Source: Akkermansiaceae bacterium (GTDB taxonomy: Bacteria > Verrucomicrobiota > Verrucomicrobiia > Verrucomicrobiales > Akkermansiaceae). From it: a DNA stretch of 64,000 nucleotides. The stretch spans positions 81,479-145,478 of the forward strand of contig CAIXKE010000066.1 of NCBI GenBank assembly GCA_903919975.1, read 5' to 3'. This document shows positions 46,306-54,802 of the stretch, piece after piece. The notes under the pieces are model-generated. The model did no database searches. It worked only from the letters and a program-made list of their open reading frames with translations, and was not told the origin of the DNA. Position 1 is the stretch's first letter. Every line of letters starts with the position of its first letter. Position numbers and translations under genes: made by a program.

Positions 46306-48003
46306 ATGATCGAATTCGACGGCATCTCCTTCAACGAACTCATCAGCCGCCGCATCATGGGCGAGCTTGGAGCACATGATCCCAGCTTCGCAGAACTCGC
46401 CCAAGACCAAGTCCCCAACCGCGTAACCCGCTACAGCTTCATGGCGGCACTCGCCAAGCTCAACGGCTTGCCGTTTTTCCCAAAAGTCGCCGAATTTTGC
46501 GATGCCTCGCTTCACACGTTCTGCGATTCCACGGTCATGACCCGCGGCTTCTTCGCGCCACTCTGCCTCTGCGGCACTAAGCAACTCATCGTCGCCGTCT
46601 CCAACCCATGGAGCGCCCTCGCCGAGGAATACCTCGCCCCGCGCTTCCCCGATCTTGAGATCGTCCGTATCGTCACTCTCGCCTCGGAAATCGCACGCGC
46701 CATCGAATCCGTCGCCACTAACAATGGCCCCAGCCGCTCGGAACTCGAAGCCATCGACGTCGAGGACATGGATGAAGGAATCCATGACTTCGATATCACC
46801 ACCGACTACGCCGAGCCCATGGCCCAACTCATCGCCACCATCATGGCTGATGCTGTTAGAACACGCGCCTCCGACGTCCACTTCAAAGTGGAAAAAGAAA
46901 CTTTCTACTACGCTTTCCGCGTCGATGGCGACATCGGCGACAAGGTGGAGATCCCCATGAAGCTCAAGGACCGCCTTGACGCCTTCCTACTCAACCTGAT
47001 GAAACTCCCCACCGAAATCCGCAATACCGTGCCGGGCATTTCGGGACGTTTCACCATCTCCTATTTCCACCGCCCCATCGATATCCGCTACGAACGCCAC
47101 CGCACCTATCGCGGCTATCACGTGACCATGCGCTTGCTCGACAAGAGCAACATCAACGTTACGCTCGGCAAAGGCACCCTCGCCTTCGATGACGAGACGA
47201 TGTTCGCCCTCAACAAGGTGATGAAAATCCCCGCCGGCATCATCGTCATGTCCGGTCCCACCGGCTCGGGCAAATCCACCACTCTCAACGCCATCCTCCG
47301 CGAACTCAACCGCCCCGAAGTCAATATCCTCACACTGGAAAACCCCGTGGAAGATGAAGTCCCAGGCATCACCCACTGCGACCTCAAGAGCCCCAAGGAA
47401 TTCAAACCGATGATCGCCTCATTCATGCGCTCGGACCCGGATATCATCCTCATGGGCGAAGTGCGCGACCTTGAATCCGCCGAACTCGCCATCGAAGCCG
47501 CCGTCACCGGTCACAAAGTACTCACCACCATCCACACGCCCCGCGCGTCCCAGATCATCGAGCGCTTCGAACAACTCGGCATCGAACGCTGGAAAATCGC
47601 CCAAACCCTCAAAGCCGCCTGCGCACAACGCCTCGTAAAACTCCTCTGCCCTTATTGCAAGGAACCCACCGACGGCATCAGCGAACTCGATCGCAAAACC
47701 TTCAATCTCGACGAATCATTTGCCAATTTACCACTCTTCGCCGCTAAAAACGGCGGCTGCCAAGAATGCCGCAACTCCGGCTACAGCGGGCGAACCGCCA
47801 TCCTCGAAATCATCCCCATCACCCCGAAAATCTCCGACCAACTCTCCAAGGGCGAAATGACACCCTACGAACTGGAAGTCAAAGTCGAGAAAGAAGGCAT
47901 CCTCCCCAACCTCAGGCGCAGCGGACTCCGCTTGCTGCGCGATGGCAAAACCGACCTTGCCGCCGTCAGCAAGGTCATCGACATGACCTACACCGATGAC
48001 TAG
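46306..48003 (+). CDS. pilB: PilB/GspE-type assembly ATPase
   Basis: The product (565 aa) powers pilus extension. An N-terminal N1-like domain (about 1-150) is followed by the N2 and ATPase domains: ASDVHFKVEKETFYYAFRVDGDI, Walker A SGPTGSGKSTTLNAIL, LTLENPVEDEVPGITHCDL, Walker B PDIILMGEVRDLESAELAIEAA, and TGHKVLTTIHT. The zinc site is formed by CPYC and CQEC, as in extension ATPases but not retraction ones. The gene overlaps pilC by 8 bp, implying coupling. Confidence 0.93.
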   Translation: MIEFDGISFNELISRRIMGELGAHDPSFAELAQDQVPNRVTRYSFMAALAKLNGLPFFPKVAEFCDASLHTFCDSTVMTRGFFAPLCLCGTKQLIVAVSNPWSALAEEYLAPRFPDLEIVRIVTLASEIARAIESVATNNGPSRSELEAIDVEDMDEGIHDFDITTDYAEPMAQLIATIMADAVRTRASDVHFKVEKETFYYAFRVDGDIGDKVEIPMKLKDRLDAFLLNLMKLPTEIRNTVPGISGRFTISYFHRPIDIRYERHRTYRGYHVTMRLLDKSNINVTLGKGTLAFDDETMFALNKVMKIPAGIIVMSGPTGSGKSTTLNAILRELNRPEVNILTLENPVEDEVPGITHCDLKSPKEFKPMIASFMRSDPDIILMGEVRDLESAELAIEAAVTGHKVLTTIHTPRASQIIERFEQLGIERWKIAQTLKAACAQRLVKLLCPYCKEPTDGISELDRKTFNLDESFANLPLFAAKNGGCQECRNSGYSGRTAILEIIPITPKISDQLSKGEMTPYELEVKVEKEGILPNLRRSGLRLLRDGKTDLAAVSKVIDMTYTDD

Positions 48004-49126
48004 CACCACCACCTCACCAAAAAGCTCTGCCGCACCAGCCCCAAAAAGCCTTCTGGCTTCGCTCAACAAGACCGCCAAGGTCAAGGAGTTTACGAAAAGA
48101 GAACTGGTCGACCTTTTTCGCGGCCTAGGCTCAATGTTGCGCGCCCAAATCAACACCGCCGACGCCCTCAAATACTACTCTCACGGCCTCCCAAACAAAA
48201 CCATGGTGGAAGCCCTCGCTCGCATCCGCGAGGACATCAACTCAGGCATCAACGTCCATGAAGCCTTCCGCCGCAGCGGGCGTTTTAGCGAAACCATCGT
48301 CGGGCTCATCCAAGCCGGCTCGGACGCCGGCCAACTCCACCACGCATTCAAATCGCTCGCCGAGCGGATGAAAACCGAACTCTATTTCTCAAAACAACTC
48401 AAAAAAGCCACCATCACTCCAGGATGCATTATCGGAGTCTTGCTCGGCGCCTTCATTGTTTCCCAAGTCAAAATCGTCCCTCAGGTCGAGGAAATGCTCA
48501 ACGGCGTCGGCGCGAAACCCGATGGCATGACCGCCATCTCTTTCCAAGTAAGCCATTTCACCCAAGCCGTCTGGCCGGTGTTCATTCTCGGCATCATCGG
48601 CACAGCCGTAGTCATCGCCCGTTCCACTCATGTCAAGAACCTGATTCTCGGTTTCGCCATGTCCAAATGGCGCCTCCTGCGCCTACTCATCATGAGCATG
48701 CGCCAGATGACCTTCATCTCCACCATCCGCCTGCTCCATTCTAACGGCATCAACCTCGCCAAATCCATCCGCACATCCGCCAACAGCGTCCCTGGCACTC
48801 CTTTCTACGATGAACTGCGAACCGCCGCCGATAAATACGAACACTCCGGCGTCCCTCTATCCACCGCTTTCGCCAAATTCACTTCTGTAGACGCACAAGT
48901 CACCCACATGCTCGCCATCGGTGAAAAATCCGCTTCGCTCGACGCTCAGCTCGAAATGCTCTGCGAAATGTACGAGGAGGACTCTCAAAACCACATGAAT
49001 GCGTTCTCCGCAGCCATCAGTTTCGTCGTCCTCATCATCGCCGTCATGCTCATCGCTGCCGTCTTCATCGGCACCTTCCTCCCGATCTTCTTGATGGGAC
49101 CGAAGATGATGCAAAGCGGTATTTAG
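47996..49126 (+). CDS. pilC: PilC/GspF-type inner-membrane platform protein
   Basis: The product (376 aa) is the membrane platform that links the ATPase to the growing fibre. It contains the two related GspF repeats: LFRGLGSMLRAQINTADALKYYSHG.. NSGINVHEAFRRSG.. FSETIVGLIQAGSDAGQLHHAF, and RQMTFISTIRLLHSNGINLAKSIRTSAN.. VPLSTAFAKF. About three membrane segments are present (IIGVLLGAFIVSQV, AVWPVFILGIIGTAVVI, FVVLIIAVMLIAAVFIGTFLP). The start lies inside the pilB reading frame. Confidence 0.92.
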   Translation: MTSTTTSPKSSAAPAPKSLLASLNKTAKVKEFTKRELVDLFRGLGSMLRAQINTADALKYYSHGLPNKTMVEALARIREDINSGINVHEAFRRSGRFSETIVGLIQAGSDAGQLHHAFKSLAERMKTELYFSKQLKKATITPGCIIGVLLGAFIVSQVKIVPQVEEMLNGVGAKPDGMTAISFQVSHFTQAVWPVFILGIIGTAVVIARSTHVKNLILGFAMSKWRLLRLLIMSMRQMTFISTIRLLHSNGINLAKSIRTSANSVPGTPFYDELRTAADKYEHSGVPLSTAFAKFTSVDAQVTHMLAIGEKSASLDAQLEMLCEMYEEDSQNHMNAFSAAISFVVLIIAVMLIAAVFIGTFLPIFLMGPKMMQSGI

Positions 49127-49148
49127 ACCAAAACTTGGAAGGATCACC

Positions 49149-49562
49149 ATGCAACTCACTCGCTTCGACCGCTTCCTCCGCGAGAAATTTGTCTATCGGA
49201 CACATATCCAGACTCTGCGTCCGGTGGAAGAGATTCCAAATGGCATCGCTGCCGTGGACTTACCCGATGGCCCTGGCAAGCGCTACAAACACCTCTACAT
49301 CGCCAAAAGCTCTAAAGCAGCCGATGCTTTAATCAGCCATCTCAAGGAAAACGGCCAGATGTACGCCACCCAGATCGTGGATAACGACGCATGGTTCGTC
49401 CCATTCATCGCACCCAAGGAAAAATCCGTGACTTGGTCGCTCATCTCCACCGTCTTGATTTCAACCAGTCTATTCTTTGCCCTCCTCTACCTCAAAGGCT
49501 TCGTCCAAGACCCGGAATTCAAAAAAAACTTCCAAGAAGCCCTGAAAATTTTGAAAGGCTGA
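49149..49562 (+). CDS. Hypothetical single-pass membrane protein of the pilus locus
   Basis: The product (137 aa) has a soluble N-terminal part and a membrane helix near the C-terminus (WSLISTVLISTSLFFALLYL, about 98-117). It is one of the few genes here with a clear ribosome site (GGAAGG 7 bases before ATG). It lies 22 bp after pilC and 23 bp before the second prepilin. I do not recognise the family. Confidence 0.7.
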   Translation: MQLTRFDRFLREKFVYRTHIQTLRPVEEIPNGIAAVDLPDGPGKRYKHLYIAKSSKAADALISHLKENGQMYATQIVDNDAWFVPFIAPKEKSVTWSLISTVLISTSLFFALLYLKGFVQDPEFKKNFQEALKILKG

Positions 49563-49585
49563 ATTTCTGCTCCATCTTTCACATT

Positions 49586-49996
49586 ATGAAATCATCACAC
49601 CAAGCAAGATTCTCATCCCAAGGTATGACGCTATTGGAAATGACCATCGTAATCATGGTTCTACTAAGCCTGATCGGCGTGGGATTGTATTCATCAAAAG
49701 GCATCGACCAATGGAAACTTGGTAGAGAAGGCGGCGAAACTCTCCGCTCCGTCTACACGGCCCAACGCATGTATCTTGCGGATAACCCAACCGTTTTGGT
49801 CGCAAACATCACCACAACCAATATCATTCCCTACCTTCCCAACAAAGTGACCTCCATGCCCACCGTCAAATCCCTGACGGGAGCCACTCTGTCGATCCTC
49901 GTCAATCAGTCTCCACCCGTCATCAACAACGGCTCCGGGGCCCGTTATGATCCCTCCGGCAGCACCACAGACTCGTTATGGGACGTAGGCCAATGA
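49586..49996 (+). CDS. Second type IV prepilin-like protein
   Basis: The product (136 aa) starts at the ATG at 49586. Leader MKSSHQARFSSQG is followed by MTLLEMTIVIMVLLSLIGVGLY, with cleavage after Gly13 and Glu at +5. The rest (DQWKLGREGGETLRSVYTAQRMYLADNP) is typical of pilins and pseudopilins. No Cys is visible in the mature part, unlike the first prepilin. It heads a chain of genes with 4-base overlaps and could be a minor pilin. Confidence 0.85.
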   Translation: MKSSHQARFSSQGMTLLEMTIVIMVLLSLIGVGLYSSKGIDQWKLGREGGETLRSVYTAQRMYLADNPTVLVANITTTNIIPYLPNKVTSMPTVKSLTGATLSILVNQSPPVINNGSGARYDPSGSTTDSLWDVGQ

Positions 49997-50460
49997 TCCG
50001 AATCCTTTCCATCGCACTCAGCCTGATGCTCGCGTCCGCCACCGCTGACGAGGAGTTTAAGCCTGTCGGCAATTTCCTGCTGCATTCCCACTTCAAACTC
50101 ACCGGGGACAAAATCACACCCATCCCGATGAAACCCATCGCCTTCCGGGTTTCAACCGATGGCGTCCGCATCAAAGTCACCGCCGAAAGCGACGATGAAT
50201 CTCATACCACCTTCGAAATCTATCGCTCGGATGGCATCAGCAGACAACAACCCCGCCGTGGCGCCCTTGAGGTGATTCCAGGCTTGCAGGCCACCAGCAA
50301 TACCGGTGGAGTTCTTCGCCACCTGCGCCTCTCCAGCGAGTCCATGACCATCACCACTTTCCCCGGCGTTTCAGACCAAACAATCATCAGCTACGCCGTC
50401 GCCGCCGAATCCATCCCCGCAGCCACCCCCGCACCGGAACACCTTCCGATTAAGCCATGA
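49993..50460 (+). CDS. Hypothetical exported protein, pilus-linked
   Basis: The product (155 aa) starts at the ATG that overlaps the prepilin stop (ATGA). It has a signal peptide (MIRILSIALSLMLASATA) and a beta-rich mature part (FRVSTDGVRIKVTAES.. TTFEIYRSD). The C-terminus is Pro-rich (PAATPAPEHLPIKP). No family is recognised. The overlap indicates translational coupling to the prepilin, so a periplasmic or fibre-associated role is plausible. Confidence 0.7.
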   Translation: MIRILSIALSLMLASATADEEFKPVGNFLLHSHFKLTGDKITPIPMKPIAFRVSTDGVRIKVTAESDDESHTTFEIYRSDGISRQQPRRGALEVIPGLQATSNTGGVLRHLRLSSESMTITTFPGVSDQTIISYAVAAESIPAATPAPEHLPIKP

Positions 50461-51263
50461 AACCTTTACCTGCTGCACAACAAGCCAACGAAGACCGCTC
50501 GCCGGTCGCGCCCATCCCTGCTCTGCCAGGTCGGGCCGCCTCGCCCTATAGCAGTCCATCCGTTGCAAACCAACGCAATCGCTGCAGCCCAACCCACCAA
50601 TGCTACCCCTGGATGCTCACAGTCAGCACGGCCATCGCAGGGCTGTTCTGCTTCCTATACATCACGAAACCCGTAACGATCGCCGCAAACGCGCCGTCCC
50701 AATCAATGGCGAATCCTGATAAAACCAGTCTCATCGCCCCCATCACTCCCGGCATTTCCTCCAGCCCCGCAAAGTTGATGCCCAGCGCAGACCGCCTTCC
50801 GGGCGAAACAACCTCACCCACCCCACTTGGCAAACCCATCCCCACCAATCCACACGCCGCTTTGCCCACCCTCACCTCAGCCGGCCCCTTCGAGGAAACC
50901 AATCTCCGCATCCAACACATCCTCACCGCCGAAGCCCCGGGCGGCCACCTCGACCGCATCGATATCGATGTCCCCGTCCTCTACCACAGCCGCACTCTCC
51001 GCTGGACTGAACAAGAAGTCGCCGGAGCTCGGGATCTCCTCGTCCGGCTCATGGACTATCAGGAAAAATCACTCCAATTGCGCTCCGATGGCGCCGCTCT
51101 GCTAGACGCCTGGAACCACCTGATCGAAAACTCCATCCCTGCCACCGAACTCCGGGCCGACAGCCCATCACTCCCCGCCAACCAGCAAGACGCGTCAGAC
51201 GCGCCCCGCCCCGCCGGACTGAGCACCACCGAGTCTATCCAAATTCAATCTTCTGGAAAATGA
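50457..51263 (+). CDS. Hypothetical single-pass membrane protein, pilus-linked
   Basis: The product (268 aa) has a Pro-rich cytoplasmic tail, one membrane helix (about 53-71, MLTVSTAIAGLFCFLYIT), a long low-complexity linker and a folded region (about 140-235, NLRIQHILTAEAPGGHLDRIDIDVPVLYHSRTLRWTEQEVAGARDLLVRLMDYQEK). Its start and stop each overlap neighbours by 4 bases. No family is recognised. Confidence 0.7.
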   Translation: MKPLPAAQQANEDRSPVAPIPALPGRAASPYSSPSVANQRNRCSPTHQCYPWMLTVSTAIAGLFCFLYITKPVTIAANAPSQSMANPDKTSLIAPITPGISSSPAKLMPSADRLPGETTSPTPLGKPIPTNPHAALPTLTSAGPFEETNLRIQHILTAEAPGGHLDRIDIDVPVLYHSRTLRWTEQEVAGARDLLVRLMDYQEKSLQLRSDGAALLDAWNHLIENSIPATELRADSPSLPANQQDASDAPRPAGLSTTESIQIQSSGK

Positions 51264-52114
51264 ATTCTACTCTCACCATTTTTGCCATCACTCTGCTGAC
51301 CACGCTTGGGTCAGGCGCGCAACCCACCCCAAAAGAGTCCGAAGTGGATCCCATCCAAGCTGCGATCGAGGAATTCGAATCAAACCGTCGCAAATCCAAA
51401 CCACCCACAGAAGTCAGCGTCGTCCTTCCTCCGCCTGACGAAAAACCCGCCCCTCCAACTGCTGAACCGAAACCCGAACCAGCTCCCAAAGAAACTCCCG
51501 CAGCGCCCGTCCTTGTCATCGGCAAATCTCCACAAGACAACAAAGTCACCAAAGTCACCAAAGTCACCGAGGTCACCGAGGTCACCGAGGAGCCCACCCC
51601 ACCCACCACCCTACCCGACAACTCACCTCCCAAGCCCCCCCGCAAAGGTCTCGAAGTGCGTGTCGAAAAAATCCAGGTCGGCAAGGAATCACTCGATCCA
51701 TCACTCGTAAAACTCCTCGCACCTTTCCCCGCCAAGCCGCTCTCCCAAGCACCTACCGGCTGGCATATCGAAACCTCAAAAAATGCCCCGCCCTTCATCC
51801 GCGATGTGGAGCTAGCACCCGGCAAACACATCACTCTCACCGTCCGCCCACACGTTCTGGTGCCGAATACGGATGCTGCCGACGCGTTCGATATTCCTGA
51901 ACCGGGCTTCGATCCCTCGTTAGGCTACTGCCAGAATTCCACCGTCGGAGCCGTGCTCGCGCAATCTATCCGCCAGCTCGACGATGACTCCAAGGAACTC
52001 GGCACCGTCATCAACCATCTCCAACAACTTCTCATCTCCCTACCCAAGCCAGAGCCCACGCCTGCGCCCAAACCGACCAACAAACCAGCAACCAAACCCA
52101 CACCCAAACGATGA
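51260..52114 (+). CDS. Hypothetical exported Pro/Lys-rich protein, pilus-linked
   Basis: The product (284 aa) has a signal peptide (STLTIFAITLLTTLGSGA) and a long Pro/Glu/Lys-rich region reminiscent of TonB-type spacers. In it KVTKVTKVTEVTEVTE comes from 9-bp DNA repeats. The folded part (about 130-240) includes HITLTVRPHVLVPNTDAADAFDIPEPGFDPSLGYCQNSTVGAVLAQSIRQLDDDSKELG. It ends in another Pro/Lys tail. It might span the periplasm. No family is recognised. Confidence 0.7.
   Translation: MNSTLTIFAITLLTTLGSGAQPTPKESEVDPIQAAIEEFESNRRKSKPPTEVSVVLPPPDEKPAPPTAEPKPEPAPKETPAAPVLVIGKSPQDNKVTKVTKVTEVTEVTEEPTPPTTLPDNSPPKPPRKGLEVRVEKIQVGKESLDPSLVKLLAPFPAKPLSQAPTGWHIETSKNAPPFIRDVELAPGKHITLTVRPHVLVPNTDAADAFDIPEPGFDPSLGYCQNSTVGAVLAQSIRQLDDDSKELGTVINHLQQLLISLPKPEPTPAPKPTNKPATKPTPKR
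51541..51591 (+). repeat. In-frame 9-bp tandem repeats (GTCACCAAA / GTCACCGAG)
   Basis: About five to six 9-mers in a row encode KVT KVT KVT EVT EVT E. The length is a multiple of three, so gains or losses change the linker without breaking the frame. It is a coding relative of the intergenic word repeats. Confidence 0.8.
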
Positions 52115-52602
52115 AAACTCCGATTTTTCCCGTGATTTGCGGTTTCGTCCTCACGGCGATGATCGCCGCCGTTGCCAGTCACTGGTGGTCCCTCCACCAA
52201 TTTTCACGCGTGCTCAACAGCGAGTTCCCCACTTCGCTTGCCACCCATTTCGTGGCTGCCAACCCTGCGGCCCAGCCCATGGCAGTAGCCACCAACGAAA
52301 GCCGCCCCGCTAGCATTAATCCCAAATCGATTCCCGCTCAGCAACCTCACCAAAAAGAATTCTACGAGGCCCTCATCCAAAAAATGGCCAACATGGAGAA
52401 TCAAAACCGCGACCTCCTCGATCAACTCGCCGAGACCAACCGCGACATCATGAAACTCGAATTCCGCGTGGACACCCACTCGGAATCATTCCGCCCTCTC
52501 CCCGTCAGCCAAGCCCAGCCCTTCAGCAGCCTCAACACCGAACCCGGTATCGGTGTCCTCCCACCACGCGCCGAACCCGTCTTCCTCCATACTCCGGAAT
52601 AA
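52111..52602 (+). CDS. Hypothetical membrane-anchored coiled-coil protein, pilus-linked
   Basis: The product (163 aa) has an N-terminal membrane helix (VICGFVLTAMIAAVASHWW), a linker, and a short coiled coil (about 85-125, FYEALIQKMANMENQNRDLLDQLAETNRDIMKLEFRVD). It overlaps the previous gene by 4 bases and is the last of the coupled chain that began with the second prepilin. No family is recognised. Confidence 0.7.
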   Translation: MKTPIFPVICGFVLTAMIAAVASHWWSLHQFSRVLNSEFPTSLATHFVAANPAAQPMAVATNESRPASINPKSIPAQQPHQKEFYEALIQKMANMENQNRDLLDQLAETNRDIMKLEFRVDTHSESFRPLPVSQAQPFSSLNTEPGIGVLPPRAEPVFLHTPE

Positions 52603-52659
52603 AAATACGGCAATCTTCAGATTGAACGATCCTTGTCAAACGCCACGTAAGGCAGAACA

Positions 52660-52792
52660 TACGGGCCATAAAACTACAATCGAGATTCCCGATGCGATTG
52701 TGCATCAGGCCAAGATCATTGCTGCCGAGCGTCAAACTACTTTACGCGGTCTGGTTCTACAAGGACTGGAGCATATTCTAGCAGAAAAGTAG
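52660..52792 (+). pseudogene. VapB-like ribbon-helix-helix antitoxin remnant without start codon
   Basis: The frame encodes KTTIEIPDAIVHQAKIIAAERQTTLRGLVLQGLEHIL, which reads like a VapB-type antitoxin. Where the ATG would be, the DNA is CATAAAACTACAATC, as if the G of ATGAAAACTACA were lost. The only in-frame ATG lies inside the previous gene, 35 codons upstream. No PIN-domain toxin follows. Confidence 0.55.
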
Positions 52793-53047
52793 GTGGAAGC
52801 CAAAGACCGGGCCAAAAAGTTATTTGCCGAGATGGATCAACTCCCTACCTTCTCCGCCAAAAACCAACTCAACCGCTCGGATGCCAATCCCCAATCCCCT
52901 ACAGTTCCTGTTAGGCAATTCGTCGGCAACCGCTCCATGGCTCACGGAAACCACCTCGATAACGACCACTGCGATACCATCCACCATGCCTTACAATCCC
53001 TGATGGCCGTAGGCGCACTCGACGTGTTTCCATCGCGGCTCATATGA
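52793..53047 (+). CDS. Small hypothetical ORF after the antitoxin remnant
   Basis: The 84-aa frame starts at GTG directly after the remnant's stop codon. It begins EAKDRAKKLFAEMDQLPTFSAKNQ, an acidic-helical stretch, and shows reasonable codon use. It has no recognisable domain and may be decaying DNA. It overlaps the next ORF by ATGA. Confidence 0.35.
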   Translation: MEAKDRAKKLFAEMDQLPTFSAKNQLNRSDANPQSPTVPVRQFVGNRSMAHGNHLDNDHCDTIHHALQSLMAVGALDVFPSRLI

Positions 53048-53322
53048 AAAAAGACTACCCCTCACATATCGGCAAAGCCCTCACAAAATCCGAGCACTCC
53101 GACCTCTTGGAAAGTATCCTGTTTGAAAAAAAACCGATACTGGGCGGCCAACGCACTGATACCCGTCCCAATGCTCTCCACCGCCATTTCGATACCGCAG
53201 ATAACCGCTACGGCAAATTCACATCTCCGCTAACAACTTACGAAAATAGCCGATCGTGGAGTCCAGCCCCTCCGACAACGCCACCTTCGGCTCCCACCCG
53301 AGCTCTTTCCGCGCCAGTGTGA
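53044..53322 (+). CDS. Doubtful small ORF overlapping the 3' end of the UDP-glucuronate decarboxylase gene
   Basis: The 92-aa frame starts [30 protein letters not shown]. Its first 60 codons look coding, but the last 35 run antisense to the decarboxylase gene. It may be a truncated gene whose tail was lost. No family is recognised. Confidence 0.25.
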   Translation: MKKDYPSHIGKALTKSEHSDLLESILFEKKPILGGQRTDTRPNALHRHFDTADNRYGKFTSPLTTYENSRSWSPAPPTTPPSAPTRALSAPV

Positions 53323-54154
53323 TATCCGGCTGACGTTGCTTCGGATCATCGCCGGGCAAAGGCAGATGCGTGATCTTCGATGACCCTCCGATTTTCTTCA
53401 ACACCAACTCCGCAAGCTCAAGCATGGTGAACTCGCCTGGATTACCGATATTCACCGGACCGGTAATCGTCGGATGGTTCATCAACCGGACGAATCCTTC
53501 AATAAGATCGTCCACATAGCAAAACGAACGGGTCTGAGTGCCATCACCATAAATCGTTAAGTCCTTCCCTTGAAGCGCTTGGACAATGAAATTAGATACC
53601 ACACGACCATCGTCAGGCAACATCCGCGGCCCGTAAGTGTTGAAAATACGAACCACCCGGATATCCACATGATTCTGCCGATGATAATCGAAAAATAACG
53701 TCTCCGCACATCGTTTTCCTTCATCATAACAAGAACGAATCCCGATCGGATTGACGCTCCCCCAATACGATTCCGGCTGCGGATGAATGTCCGGATCGCC
53801 ATACACCTCGGATGTGGAAGCCTGAAACACCCGCGCACCCACCCGCTTTGCCAAGCCTAAAGCATGAATCGCACCCAACACCGAGGTCTTGGTCGTCTTG
53901 ATCGGGTTGTGCTGGTAGTGCGGCGGCGAGGCCGGACAAGCGAGATTGTAAATCTGATCCACCTCAAACTTGAACGGCTCGGTCACATCGTGGCGGACCA
54001 ACTCAAAATATGGGTTTTCCAGCAAATGCAGAATGTTGCGCTTGCGACCCGTAAAAAAATTATCAAGGCAAATTACCTCGTTCCCCTCATTCAAGAGACG
54101 CTCGCATAGATGCGAACCCAAAAATCCCGCCCCGCCAGTGATCAAAATACGCAT
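53219..54154 (-). CDS. uxs: UDP-glucuronate decarboxylase (UDP-xylose synthase)
   Basis: The product (311 aa) converts UDP-glucuronate to UDP-xylose with NAD. It starts at the ATG at 54154 ([20 protein letters not shown]), the Rossmann GGxGFx[43 protein letters not shown] includes the Ser and the YDEGK version of YxxxK that is typical of this enzyme. [11 protein letters not shown] and [17 protein letters not shown] are further family blocks. It is divergent from the GbsR-like regulator, with a palindrome between them. Confidence 0.92.
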   Translation of the reverse strand: MRILITGGAGFLGSHLCERLLNEGNEVICLDNFFTGRKRNILHLLENPYFELVRHDVTEPFKFEVDQIYNLACPASPPHYQHNPIKTTKTSVLGAIHALGLAKRVGARVFQASTSEVYGDPDIHPQPESYWGSVNPIGIRSCYDEGKRCAETLFFDYHRQNHVDIRVVRIFNTYGPRMLPDDGRVVSNFIVQALQGKDLTIYGDGTQTRSFCYVDDLIEGFVRLMNHPTITGPVNIGNPGEFTMLELAELVLKKIGGSSKITHLPLPGDDPKQRQPDITLARKELGWEPKVALSEGLDSTIGYFRKLLAEM

Positions 54155-54243
54155 GCCGCCACCCCAGCAATTGAGCACCTCAAAATCAAGCCCCAATTCC
54201 CGCTTTTACGTGAGGTAACAGGCAATATCCAGCCCCCCACACA

Positions 54244-54265
54244 TTGTTCAATTTGAATTGAACAA
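54244..54265. promoter_or_regulatory. Perfect palindromic operator, TTGTTCAATT-TG-AATTGAACAA
   Basis: Two 10-base arms are perfect inverted copies with a 2-base spacer. The site lies 27 bp before the GbsR/MarR-like gene and 89 bp upstream of the divergent uxs start. Its dyad form fits a dimeric winged-helix repressor, most simply autoregulation by the adjacent gene product. Confidence 0.7.
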
Positions 54266-54292
54266 TCAAAAAATCCTCCTACCATCCAGTCT

Positions 54293-54802
54293 ATGAACCT
54301 TCTGACGGATGGATCACTTCATGAACTCGCCCCATTGGAACGCCAAGTCCTGGCAGTGTTTGTGGATGGCGTGCGCGTCCTCGGCCTGCCTCGCTCAATC
54401 GGGGAAATCTACGGCCTCTTGTTCATTTCCCGCTCGCCGCTCGCCCTCGATGACCTGGTCCAACGCCTGAAGATCAGCAAAGGCTCCGCAAGCCAAGGAC
54501 TCCGCATGCTCAAAAACCTCGGCGCCGTCCGCGAAGCCAATGGTAACGATGGCCCGGAACGTCGCACTTATTACGAACCCGCCGTGGAACTCAAACGGCT
54601 CGTCGGCGGCTTCATCCGCGAACAAATCCGCCCGCACCTCAATAGTGGAAAATCCAAAATCAGCCAACTCGCTGAAACCGCCAGCCAAATCGAGGACCCC
54701 GAGCACCGCGAATTCCTCTGCGACCGCATCGACCGCCTCGACAACTGGATGCGCAGCGGCGGCAAGGTCCTTCCTATTCTTCAAAAACTTCTCGGCCAAT
54801 GA
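54293..54802 (+). CDS. GbsR/MarR-family transcriptional regulator
   Basis: The product (169 aa) has a winged helix: IGEIYGLLFISRSPLALDDLVQRLKISKGSASQGLRMLKNLGAVRE, with a helical dimerisation tail. This matches GbsR-type MarR relatives. It overlaps the NusG-like gene by 4 bases and has a perfect palindrome just upstream. It probably controls the polysaccharide locus and itself; no ligand can be inferred. Confidence 0.85.
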   Translation: MNLLTDGSLHELAPLERQVLAVFVDGVRVLGLPRSIGEIYGLLFISRSPLALDDLVQRLKISKGSASQGLRMLKNLGAVREANGNDGPERRTYYEPAVELKRLVGGFIREQIRPHLNSGKSKISQLAETASQIEDPEHREFLCDRIDRLDNWMRSGGKVLPILQKLLGQ

